Shown: positions 1-9,700 of the stretch, piece by piece
Position numbering within the stretch: the first letter of the stretch is position 1
How the letters are laid out: every line of letters starts with the position of its first letter
NCBI GenBank assembly: GCA_000469685.2
Contig: LS997562.1
Span: 26,256,839 to 26,320,838 of the forward strand
Origin: Haemonchus contortus
Taxonomy: Eukaryota; Nematoda; Chromadorea; Rhabditida; Trichostrongylidae
Length of the DNA stretch: 64,000 nt
Direction: 5' to 3'
Translations under genes and position numbers: made by a program
Notes under the pieces: generated by a model
The model's database searches: none
Seen by the model: only the letters and a program-made list of their open reading frames with translations
Told to the model about the DNA's origin: nothing

Positions 1-235
1 GGTTTCATGAAACTCTAATAATAACTCTAATAATTTACCCTTATAAGATTCCTTGGTGGCATAGTATAATAACATTACCATACAGACCGGAAGATATCAT
101 TCAAAACAGTTTTCAGTATAATCATTGGAAAACGACCATTCCCTTCAATATTTTCGCTTTCTCAAAAGAAGTGATCATGCCTATTAGTCAATTCTTCTAT
201 GCCATGCAGGTTTTTGATGGTGGAATCTTTATTCG

Positions 236-272
236 CCTGACGTTTCGACAAACTCGTCTTTATCAAGGGCCT
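236..272 (-). ncRNA. Hammerhead-ribozyme-like motif in PLE 3' region (left copy)
   Basis: Read on the minus strand: GCCC, TTGATAA, a 3-bp stem GAC/GTC with loop, GAAAC, GTC, AGGC. The order (stem I, CUGANGA-like core, stem II, GAAA, short stem III, GUC cleavage triplet, stem I) matches a type I hammerhead with minimal stem III, as described for Penelope-like elements. Position 8 is A and position 3 is U instead of G and C. One stem I pair is lost in this copy. Confidence 0.4.
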
Positions 273-518
273 GAAAGCGTATCGCAACTTTAGAGTGTTA
301 CCTATCACGTTTAACGTAGACCAGCTCTTAATTAGTTGCAACTCAGACCGATGAACTACCAACCAAGGAGAAATTTCAACAAGCCACTTACGTCAATTCC
401 ACCCAAACCGAACACTTGTTCAACTTTAGAGACAATAGAGCAATTGAGACAGCCCGGTCAATCACGACCCTTTAATAGTATCGTGACGTGACACCTATCA
501 GTCCTCTATTATCAGAGC

Positions 519-966
519 TCACACAGGGATGAAAAGCAAGAGGTCACCAGTTATGTTGATGCACTCATTCTTGTTATTCATGCTCGGATTTCGGTGTCTT
601 ATCCAGAAAGCCTCGAGAGTTTTTCTGGCACCGATACTGTTCCTCGTAGGAAAAATCGTGCATTTAACGTCCAAAGTCACAACCAGCATGACCTTCTCTT
701 CTGTGCTTCCCAAGCGGTGCAATCGAGCAGGACCTTCGTTTGCTAGCTGAATGCTCTTTCACACGAACGCACAACTGTCTCCCAGTTTCTCCAATATAGC
801 AAGCATCACATGTCAAACACTGAAGTTGGTAAACCACAGCTCTTTGTGCACAGCCTCCTACTTTTCCATACGGGCAGAATCACGCAGTTATCCATAATGC
901 AAACTCGGTCATAGAGACGATTTCTAACCAACTGGTGTTTAATGTTTTCTCTTGGTGTGTTAACCA
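519..966 (-). pseudogene. Penelope-like element, GIY-YIG nuclease fragment (left copy)
   Basis: Translated on the minus strand this copy gives the linker before the nuclease (VNTPRENIKHQLVRNR, then IMDNCVI) and the nuclease end (SIGARKTLEAFWIRH ... ITGDLLLFIPV). The frame is broken: relative to the right copy there is an extra base near 880 just after the MDNCVI codons, so the Cys-rich part and the YIG motif are read in another frame. It can no longer make an active nuclease. In intact elements this domain follows the reverse transcriptase and nicks the target DNA; no RT sequence is left here. Confidence 0.7.
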
Positions 967-1576
967 AGAGAACAGCAGCATCAGGCAGCATGGCTCACGA
1001 AGCAGATCGAGGCCTTTTCCATATGGAACTGAAGATAAGATGTATCTTCAATCACCCATTCATATCAGATCGATTCAGCGCAGTTATTCAGCAATGCCTG
1101 AACAGAGCGGATCTAGCCAATGACGTTATCTTGGTGAACACACCGAAAGAAAACATCAAGCACCAGTTGGTTAGAAATCGTCTCTATAACGAGTTCGCAT
1201 TATGGATAACTGCGTGATCTGCTCGTATGGAAAAGTAGGAGACTGTGCACAAAGAGCTGTGCTTTACAAACTTCAGTGTTTGACATGTGATGCTTGCTAT
1301 ATTGGAGAAACTGGGAGACAGTTGTGCGTTCGTGTGAAAGAGCATTCAGCTAGCAAACGAAGGTCCTGCTCGATTGCACCGCTTGGGAAGCACAGAAGAG
1401 AAGGTCATGGTGGTTGCGACTTTGACGTTAAATGCACGATTTTGGCCTACGAGGACAGTATCGGTGCCAGAAAAACTCTCGAGGCTTTCTGGATAAGACA
1501 CCGAAATCCGAGCATGAATAACAACAATGAGTGCATCAACATAACTGGTGACCTCTTGCTTTTCATCCCTGTGTGA
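967..1576 (+). pseudogene. Penelope-like element, GIY-YIG nuclease C-terminal part (right copy)
   Basis: This is the better preserved copy. It starts in the linker after the lost reverse transcriptase (IRCIFNHPFISDRF, VNTPKENIKHQLVRNRL) and continues through the nuclease: CLTCDACYIGETGRQLCVRV with the YIG core, the conserved Arg and then EH, ending in LLLFIPV and a stop at 1574-1576. About one base is missing near 1187-1191 compared with the left copy, so linker and nuclease are in different frames. The Cys pairs before the YIG motif fit the Zn-binding linker of Penelope-like GIY-YIG domains. Classification rests on this motif order; another GIY-YIG retroelement is less likely. Confidence 0.75.
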
Positions 1577-1823
1577 GCTCTGATAATAGAGACTGATAGG
1601 TGTCACGTCACGATACTATTAAAGGGTCGTGATTGACCGGGCTGTCTCGATTGCTCTATTGTCTCTAAAGTTGAACAAGTGTTCGGTTTGGGTGGAATTG
1701 ACGCAAATGGCTTGTTGAAATTTCTCCTTAATTGGTGGTTCATCGGTCTGAGTTGCAACTAGTTAAGAGCTGGTCTACGTTAAACGTGATAGGTAACACT
1801 CTAAAGTTGCGATATGCTTTCAG

Positions 1824-1859
1824 GCTTTTGATAAAGACGAGTTTGTCGAAACGTCAGGC
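1824..1859 (+). ncRNA. Hammerhead-ribozyme-like motif in PLE 3' region (right copy)
   Basis: Plus-strand version of the same motif: GCTT, TTGATAA, stem II GAC/GTC, GAAAC, GTC, AGGC. Stem I pairs GCTT with AGGC using one G-U pair. The U3/A8 change keeps the 3-8 pair that is C-G in canonical hammerheads. It lies about 250 bases after the nuclease stop codon, where PLE ribozymes are known to sit. Self-cleavage is unproven. Confidence 0.4.
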
Positions 1860-1968
1860 GAATAAAGATCCCACCATTAAAAACCTGTATGGCATAGAAG
1901 AATTGACTAATAATACTGCAGATGCCCAGGTTTAAGGAAAGGCGGACATGGAATTTGATCATGCCTAT

Positions 1969-3940
1969 CTTCCGAAATCGATCGTGAAGTCAATACTGGA
2001 GAATATGCAGTGGGTGTGCGTGACCTAGCCATGATGTACAGCTTCATCGATCACTCGATTTGACGCTAGCGAATATTATTGCAAGACTTTCAAACCAACT
2101 AAAGTCTTTTAAGTAGCGATATTAATCGTTATTCGGGAGAAATTCCATGGTACCAACGTAAGAAACCTGACGACTTTCTCTATAACACTTGGGAATTGGA
2201 GTTGAGGTGCTGGATAACACAGTGAAGGGCTGCCTGAGAGCTGCTTGACCACCCAAGAATGTAAGAGGACTAAGAGACAAAGAGGCATCCAAGAAGCTAG
2301 GAGGGTGAGGAACCTTGGATTAAAAAATGGAAAAGCTGGTCTACGAGCAAAGCAGGCATTTTTTTTTTGAACTGCACAAGACTCAGCAAAAGTGGTGTTA
2401 CTTACGAAAGCGAACTTTATACAGTAGTCAGGTAGTTTGATGTCTCATTGGATACAGATGAACTCACTCTTCGAAGTACCCCTCTACAAAGTCGGGCAAT
2501 CAGAAATAGGATGTTACTGTTGGGATGTCTTTATACTTCTTATTCAGGTCCCTTCTCTTCAGGTGCGGAATCCTGATCAAATCATGCATGTTCAAGAAAG
2601 CCGTAAGAAGACGTAGGCAGATAAGCCACAAAAGGGTACATAAATAAACTTTTTGGCGTCAGTCAATCCCGTCTGATTGATGCGCCCCGCACTCGAATTC
2701 CCTTTTCCATTTCTACTCAAAATGGAAATGGAAAAGGGTAGATGATAAGAAGAAAACTTTTGAACACAGTGCAGGTTGGACCTTACTCATTTGAACTAAC
2801 CATACTTTTTACCTTGTGCATGGTAACGACCGCGTATGCACTGCCGCTTGCCGTGGGGTTCCGGTTTAGGAAGTCCTCTAAGTTTGCAGACGACGTGTAT
2901 GGGAATCTAGCTCTTCTAGAGTGCAGATTCTCAATAGTTACAAGTATCATCAATGCAAGACTATGCGGAATTTTCCCCGCGAATGCAAAATTTCTTTGTT
3001 GGGTACTAAGTGACCATGCCATAATGTTTCGGATCCGGACCTACGAGCGCCTCTGACCCTTCAGATCCTTTTCGACTGGGGTGCATTGCGAGTGGGTCTC
3101 GTATGGCAATTATCCAAAAACAACTTAATGAGTCACTATCGTATTCGCCCTGAACAAGGTTCTTCGATTGATTGCTAAAGCTAACAAGCCACCTCTATTC
3201 GTAGAACATTAATTGCTTGCAATACAACTCTCGTGAGCCCTTAGCTAATCGATGAGTTGTGTTTCAAAGAATGAATTATAATGTTACTCCTGCCTGCTTC
3301 TGGCGTTAAAATGAACGAATATCTGATGATAGTCTTAGTAAAGTACTCCAATGAAGCTCTAATGGACTTTTATTTGAATATATATCCATGTTTGCGTTTT
3401 TGTGTTTTTCTTGCTGTAACTTTGTTTCTGACAAATGAATAAATGAATGAATATTGAAGACATGGGAAATCTGGCATGCTGGAAACACTACCAGTTCCTT
3501 CTTTTTCTATCTATTCCACAGTCATCTTGTTTTTCTCGTTTTTCAATCCACTCGTTATGTTATATGTACGATGTGCGTAAAAACGACAAAGACAAGGTAT
3601 TCCTACAATATTATAGTACGCGAATACTTCGAAGGCTGTCTCTACATTGTAGTTATCATACTAATTGGAAATTTCATCAGTTTTGGGCTGTTCAACATGG
3701 CTATTTGTGTAAGGACGAGCCTTTAAAATTCTGTGACTACTCTAGCCTGTGAGTTGGAACTGTATCAACTAGGTAGCATTTTAATTGTATCTATTCCCAA
3801 AGAATTTTTTTCAAAACCTTTCGTAACTAATGGATTTTTCTGTGATTGTTCAGCTCGCATTCCCTGCGGCTCACTCAGCTGCACAAACATTTTATGGATA
3901 AAACCTTTGTCTGTAGTTTGATCATCCCATTCTTCTCGAC
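1969..3940. other. Intergenic stretch without a recognisable gene
   Basis: Several short open frames (for example 2742-3056 on the plus strand) lack splice logic and protein character. The stretch holds the perfect hairpin at 2700-2738. The bases around 2655-2700 (a copy of GTCAATCCCGTCTG) resemble bases near 19770, just before an SINE-like copy, suggesting a repeat remnant. Confidence 0.5.
2700..2738. repeat. Perfect 14-bp inverted repeat (hairpin)
   Basis: CCCTTTTCCATTTC at 2700-2713 is the exact reverse complement of GAAATGGAAAAGGG at 2725-2738, with an 11-base loop. No T-run follows and it is not near a gene, so it is probably the core of a small foldback repeat. Confidence 0.85.
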
Positions 3941-4786
3941 ATGGCTAAACAATTCGCACTGCTCCTGCTCGTACTCGTCACTGTAGACGCCTTCAACGTA
4001 AGCTCTTTCGGCTCCTATACAGTCAAACAACCAAGTCCTTCCTATTGTCCTTTTCTAAAGGCGTAAGAAAAACCACTTGAAATCTATCTTTTGAAGGGCA
4101 CTATTCAAGGGTTTCAACCCAGAACCCGGAAACTCGTTTTCGATGTCATTTCCCAATTATTACTGAATTGTAAATCTTCGATGCCATAAGGAATGTAAAA
4201 TCCACAAAAAACAAATCTACCTTTATTCATGGTGAAAAGCCGTTGTAGAGCGGCTCCTAACTTTTTGTGGGTAACATTCCGATGATATTCGGTGCAGCTG
4301 TGTATAGTTAATGCCCAAGTATTTTATGGATCTAGAGACGAATTATATATTTCTACCCTATATGACCCTTCAGAATTACTGAACACAATTGGTATAATTC
4401 CGAAGCACTCACGCTTTACAAGTTAGTCGAGAACTTTGAAAAAAACTCATCCACTCAATAATTATTCATTAGGTCCCCGAATGAAATGACATCTATGAGG
4501 AGTTCGGTATATTCGTGGACTCCCTATGAATTGCTAACCAACTTGCAATTTTGCCCAAAACACAATACTTATACTCATACAATGAATGTGTTGATATTAG
4601 ACAATTTTCCACTTCATCAAAATTTAGTGGCCTTTCGGCTGGTTCGGAGGAAACAAGGACAAAGTGGATGATGGAAGTGACGAGAGCGGAAACCAGAGCC
4701 AGGAAGAAGCCCCAGAAGTTGCTTCTGTTGAACATGGTGCACTTCCACCACGTCCTCCTGCAATTCGTCAGATGAACTCGCCTTAG
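3941..4786 (+). CDS. Small secreted peptide precursor, two exons, 71 residues
   Basis: Exon 1 (3941-3997) encodes a clean signal peptide, MAKQFALLLLVLVTVDAFN, and ends at a GTAAGC donor. The 630-base intron (3998-4627) ends in TTTAG. Exon 2 (4628-4786) continues in phase 0 with WPFGWFGGNKDKVDDGSDES, an acidic Gln/Glu stretch and a Pro-rich end ALPPRPPAIRQMNSP, then TAG. Mature product about 53 residues, no cysteines, Trp/Gly-rich start and acidic middle. ATG was chosen because it opens the signal peptide; TGTCTGTAG just upstream could accept a spliced leader. An AATAAA lies at 4877. I recognise no family: it could be a peptide-hormone-like precursor or an excreted/secreted protein. The exon structure is well supported; function is unknown. 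Confidence 0.72.
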
Positions 4787-4876
4787 AGTTGTCGACTCTT
4801 CTTCACTACAGGAAACGCTCTATATCTAAAGTTTTGTGTTAACTTCTACATGAGATCATTTTCGCATTTCTCTAAA

Positions 4877-4882
4877 AATAAA
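4877..4882 (+). promoter_or_regulatory. Polyadenylation signal AATAAA for the secreted peptide gene
   Basis: AATAAA lies 91 bases after the TAG stop at 4784-4786, in an AT-rich stretch, at a normal distance for nematode 3' UTRs. Confidence 0.55.
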
Positions 4883-4889
4883 TATTTCT

Positions 4890-5768
4890 GTTTGCTGATA
4901 TTCAGTCAAAATGCTACGTGATGGATTGCAAACCACTTAGGTCCTCGTGGTGTACGCTGGAAATTGGAAAGCATTGGGCGAGGGTTGTCCATTTTCATTT
5001 TCTTTGCCACCCTACATTCTGTAAACCAAATAATTGAAAACAACTGAACTGAAGCAAGCTAAAACGTCAAGGAAAGCTCCACGAGATGTTGCTTCGTATG
5101 TACCTGTCCTGTCTCTCATGGTTTTCGAATTGAAATCCACGTCACTTCTACGAAACTGTTCGCACTGTTTTATTTGAACCCTGTCAGTGATTCCAGATAC
5201 CATTTAGTAGAATGAACACAAAAATATGTGCTTGCAGATGATCCTAATGAACTCGCTTGAAACTGGAAAGGTAAGCCACTCACAGAAGCTCATCAATTTC
5301 GAAAAAGAATATACAGTTCTCGCGCCTTTTGGGTGGCAGATTTGGATGTGCGAGAATTAGAAGAGTAGCCGAGGCCATATAGCTTGCTCAAAGGTAACTA
5401 CATCTCTCAGCCTAACCCAACGAAACAGAACAACATGATGCATTTCATTTTATGGAAAAAGTCAAATACCACGCATAATTACATGAATAAACAACTAAAG
5501 ACCGGTTAATAATGGAATCAATAATAAAATTATTACATATGAAACGAGAGCATAAAATGATTACAACACGACTAGCGAATTTTCAGGCATTCGATAAATA
5601 TCAATCAAAAAAAATACTGTAGGAGGTACGGATGGGTCAAAGAATAGATACAAGCATGTAAAAGGCTCAAACGTGAGTCCAGAAAAACACTGGCACTCTG
5701 TGGGTGAAAGACTGGCGGAGTTTCTTAGGCGGTAGATCTACGTCTACGTTTGGGCGAAAACATTTGGT
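4890..5768. other. Stretch with no firm gene
   Basis: The only exon-like signal is TTGCAG then ATG at 5238, eleven codons to a GTAAGC donor at 5271, with a possible continuation after an AG near 5320 that stops soon. It is too short to call. Confidence 0.4.
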
Positions 5769-6001
5769 ATGGCTGGTGGTATGTTAGCTATAACTCCTGC
5801 TAAACGCGTAATGGATAGCTTGAACTCATTAATGGGAATAGGTGATAGTAGCATTGAGACTCCCACGCAAATTTCTTCTGATTTGGCAGAGAATAGCTGT
5901 GAGACCAAAAGAAATGACGGAAAATATAAAATATGCTACGCGATCAACAGGGCCTCCCTCGCTAAATCCTCGTCGTCAAACCGATCATCATCAAATATTA
6001 C
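5769..6001 (+). CDS. Unassigned open frame cut off by a MITE
   Basis: An ATG at 5769 opens a frame with mixed composition (starts MAGGMLAITPAKRVMDSLNS, ends in a Ser-rich stretch) that runs directly into the inverted-repeat element starting at 6002. The frame can be extended upstream to a stop at 5737. No signal peptide, domain or splice site is obvious. It may be the remnant of a gene or transposon frame interrupted by the MITE, or chance. Confidence 0.25.
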
Positions 6002-6523
6002 AAAGGCACAGTTCACGATAATTTTGAGGTACCCTTTTTAGGTTGAAAAGCAGAAGTGTTGATGTAGAGGAGTACATCGGTGGCAAAGAAAACGAGGAAA
6101 CCTACCTACTTCAAGCTTTTTAAAAGTAGTGGAAATGCATCAAGCATCAAGTGTACGAGATCACCGCGACAGGAATGGCAGGTAAGAGGTTTTTGGACGA
6201 GATTTAGCTTGCTCTCATCGTGCAAAGAGCTGACTATATCGAACCATAACCGTCCAGAATTGCTGTTCACTGCCGCTATGGGTCATGACAAGTTGTTTGA
6301 ACTTCCTACATTGGTTCTCTTATGAATGGTGCAGCCTCTACAAAGCCGTTGAAACTCGTCCACTAGGGGTGTGGCATTCACTCGATACAATCTCTGGTTC
6401 CTTATTGTGCCCTATCCAGGACGTTTTTCGCCCTTATAACGACAGGTATGGTATAAGGGGGAGGCTCGAATTCATATCAAAGGATAACCTCAGAAACCAT
6501 TTTTATCGTGAACTGTGCCTTTC
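6002..6523. mobile_element. TIR-A family MITE, copy 1
   Basis: Bounded by AAAGGCACAGTTCACGATAA at the left and its inverse TTATCGTGAACTGTGCCTTT at the right. The inside matches the element at 22522-23033 nearly throughout, so both are copies of one roughly 515-bp non-autonomous DNA element. No transposase. It lies just downstream of the ZP gene's last exon. Confidence 0.8.
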
Positions 6524-6733
6524 AAACCATTGTATTCCTATGGAAACAGGGTTTATGTCGTTTGCAGTGGCACATGTACCCCAACGACAATTTGGTTGTG
6601 AAGGATCACGCCAAACAATATTCTCGAATGGAAATACACTTCAAAGTGAAAAACGTGACGTAGAGACCAGGAGATGAAGCAGCAAGATGAATATAAAAAC
6701 AACAGAAACATGGAGATGAGGAACCTCATCTTT

Positions 6734-9700
6734 TTAATAATTTCGAGTTGCCATCGAGTAGTTAGGATCACCGAGCCTTCGAGCAAAAATCGGCAAATCA
6801 CTTCGTCGGTCTATACTGTCATTTGAGTTAGAACTACATCCAGAGAGAACTGAGCTTGTGGAGTGATGTTCCATTCGGTTTGATAACTGCCAACTGTATA
6901 ATAAACTGATTAATCCGTGTACAAACAATGCCTTACCATAGAAACCCCTTCTATGACCCTATCATCACTTACCCTCGGCACACGTCACGAAGGATGTACA
7001 GCAAGAGCACGATGCTCAGCACGATGGTCATTGCGAAGGCGGCACACATTGCCAGGACTGCGGTTTGATTCAAACAAGTCAACTGAGTAGCCGAAGATGT
7101 TGGCGGTAATCGAGCAGCTGCGAAAGAAGCTTTGGATTAAGCCAGAAGGCTAGAAGTTTCATGACTTATTGTTAGTCTATAATATTGTTGCCCTCCGCTA
7201 CAGGTGGGCTGGTTCCCTGTTGAAGGCACAGTGCACGATAATTCACGTCAGACAAGGGTCGAGGCAGTACAGGTCGCAACTATTCGTTCTAGGACCCACA
7301 CACAATCAGCTGATCGCCGAGTGATCAGGCGATGTTTCCCTACCATTCTTTTTTTTCCTCTGTTATTCTTTTTGCTGCCGCGATCCCTTTTTTCATTCCC
7401 TACCCCAATAGGCTAAAAATAGCTATTTTTTGCTGTAACTAGGGTTTTTTGTCCAATATTTTCGATCTCTATCTTCCATTTTTCATCATAATCTGGACTA
7501 CCCGAAATTAACGTGAAGTGTGCCTTTAATGCACAGACACATGTAGGATGTGGATGCAAGGGATTGTAGTCATTTACATCAAGTGGTGGTGCTGTTAGCT
7601 TATGCGCACGATAAGTTGCACGGCGAAGTGCGTGGTGATTTGAACGACTGTGGCGCCTATCACTGGAGCCCAAATTCGAAGTACAGTAGATTAGTAGGAT
7701 AAGTTGACCCTTCTGAACTACTCTAATTCAAATTTGGGCCCCAGTGATAGGCGCCAGAGTCGTTCGAATCACCACGAACTTCGCCGCGCAATTTATCGCG
7801 CGCATCCTTGGACGCACGTACATAAGTTGTGTCCCCCTCGCTTTCATGCCATTTTCCTCTGCCTGAAACTCGTCCAGCCCTCTGTTTCACCACTTTTTGA
7901 ACCTTTGTTTCTCTAAGTATGCCGACTTTCGCTCTCTTTCCACCTTATTTGCACCGTTCTAGACGACCACTTTCACAAACTGTCGAAAAGCGAATAACCA
8001 AAAAATATCGTGAACTGTGCCTTTAAAGTAAGAAGGAAGCACATTATCAAAAACCCCAGCTAAAAAACTTTGCCCTTTAGAGAGTAGACACTATGTGGTT
8101 ACTCAAAGTCTCAAAGAGACAATGTTGGTTTATATAGCGAGAAAACCGATACGAATACAACAGTACGATGCAGATGAGTCAGGTCGCTTCTGTTCGCAGC
8201 CACGCCTTCACAAGAAATGAATTCCGCCGTGGTGTTTTCTCAAAATCGGTTCAAATTCCCAAAACTTCTGGGAAAGAAGTTGCAGAAGAATTTTCTCTCG
8301 GGATACCTCTGTAGTGGGCATTTAAGCGAACAGAAACTACCTACATATGCAGTGCAACGGCGGCGTAGTTGGTAGGGTGGATGGTTCAAAGGCTCGACAT
8401 GAATGTCTGAGTATGAGGGGTCCGGGAACTTCTCCCCTAACACGGCGTCGCACAAGCCGCACCTGCCGCCTATCGCAGGATTGCGATGGAAGATTGGAGC
8501 GCGCAATTTGTGAGGTAGGAAGTCCTTTAATTATTTGAATTGGCTGGTCGCTCTTTTCAATTCCAATGCGGTCTTGATCGTCGTTTATATAGGAGGAGTC
8601 ATTTTAATTAATCAAGTCTAATTAACATGAAAACTAAAAAGAAACAGAAGAAAAAACGATAAAATCCAATGAAAAAGCAAGCCAGTCAAGGAAAAATATC
8701 GCGTCCTATCGATTGGCGAGAGGTGGGGTGAGTACGGTAATTGCAGTGACATTTGCCGCATGCCGCAAGGGAGAATGCCGCGATAGGAGAGAAGTTCCGT
8801 TTCCCGAGTATGAGTAATGGTTTTAGCGCCTTCTGCTTCACAGCGAAACAAGTCATAAATGCCTGCAAAACATCTCCACGCTTCATGTTGACTATCTGTA
8901 ACCCTCTCTCTCTCGAGAATCTCGGGGAAAGGTAATCAAAGAAGATTTTCTCTTAACCACCATTTCCTGAAAATGGTCTCTCCCACACGCTCAAGATTGT
9001 GTTACGAAACTTCAGGCAGCTTCATGTACATTCGATAGAGGAATGACATATGAAAAGATCCTTCGCAATAAATTCTGTTTCCACTGGAGGACGGACCATT
9101 CGTGCGATTCGAGCTGCGCGTGGCGAAATTCAGAGCCATTTCGGCGACTTCAGCGCTCATTAGTGAAGCCCAAATTCGAAGTAGAGTAGAATAGTAGTAA
9201 CAGCTGACCTACTAATTGTTTTACTCCTGTTTCACCCCAAGTTTGTACACCAATAATAGGCGCCAGAGCCGTTCGAGTCGTCATGAATTTCGTCGCGCAC
9301 TTTGCCGCGCGCAGCGAGAATCGCACGAATGGTCCCACACCCGTTTTCACTTCCGTAGATCACTGTCACTCTTTCGAAGATTGTGATAATCCAATGGCTG
9401 TCGAGAAGCCCTGTCTATTGGTAAACGTGGGAGGGCCGTAGGAAACGCCGCTACGAACGGCTACTCCAATTGTGTCTTTGAGGAGCGACATCACTAGAGC
9501 CATGGACTAGCAAACAACTAATGTTCAGATTGTCATTGTCATAATTCTCACGAGGGTCTAAACATTAACATAACTAGAGAATCCGAACGAATTTGAGTGT
9601 CATGATTCTTTGTCGTTTGAGAGCAGTATGAGTTACGTTCATCTCACCTTCTCTTGATGGAGGGTCATCAGCAGTCCTCAGGGTGAGCTCCTCGCTCATG

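Larger units (their letters stand above)
185..1955. mobile_element. Head-to-head inverted pair of Penelope-like element fragments with 13-bp target duplication
   Basis: Two 5'-truncated copies of one Penelope-like retroelement face away from each other: the left copy reads on the minus strand (about 966 down to 185), the right copy on the plus strand (about 967 to 1955). Both carry the end of the protein with the GIY-YIG nuclease and the downstream non-coding tail. The direct repeat TGATCATGCCTAT lies exactly outside the pair at 172-184 and 1956-1968, so the whole inverted unit appears to have been inserted as one piece. The right copy has about 45 bases more at its 3' end. Inverted or tandem multi-copy insertions are known for this class of element; a single insertion event is inference from the flanking duplication. 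Confidence 0.8.

Noticed and set aside
5238..5392. Two mini exons giving a 33-residue peptide
   Set aside because: Second acceptor weak and product very short; cannot be told from chance.
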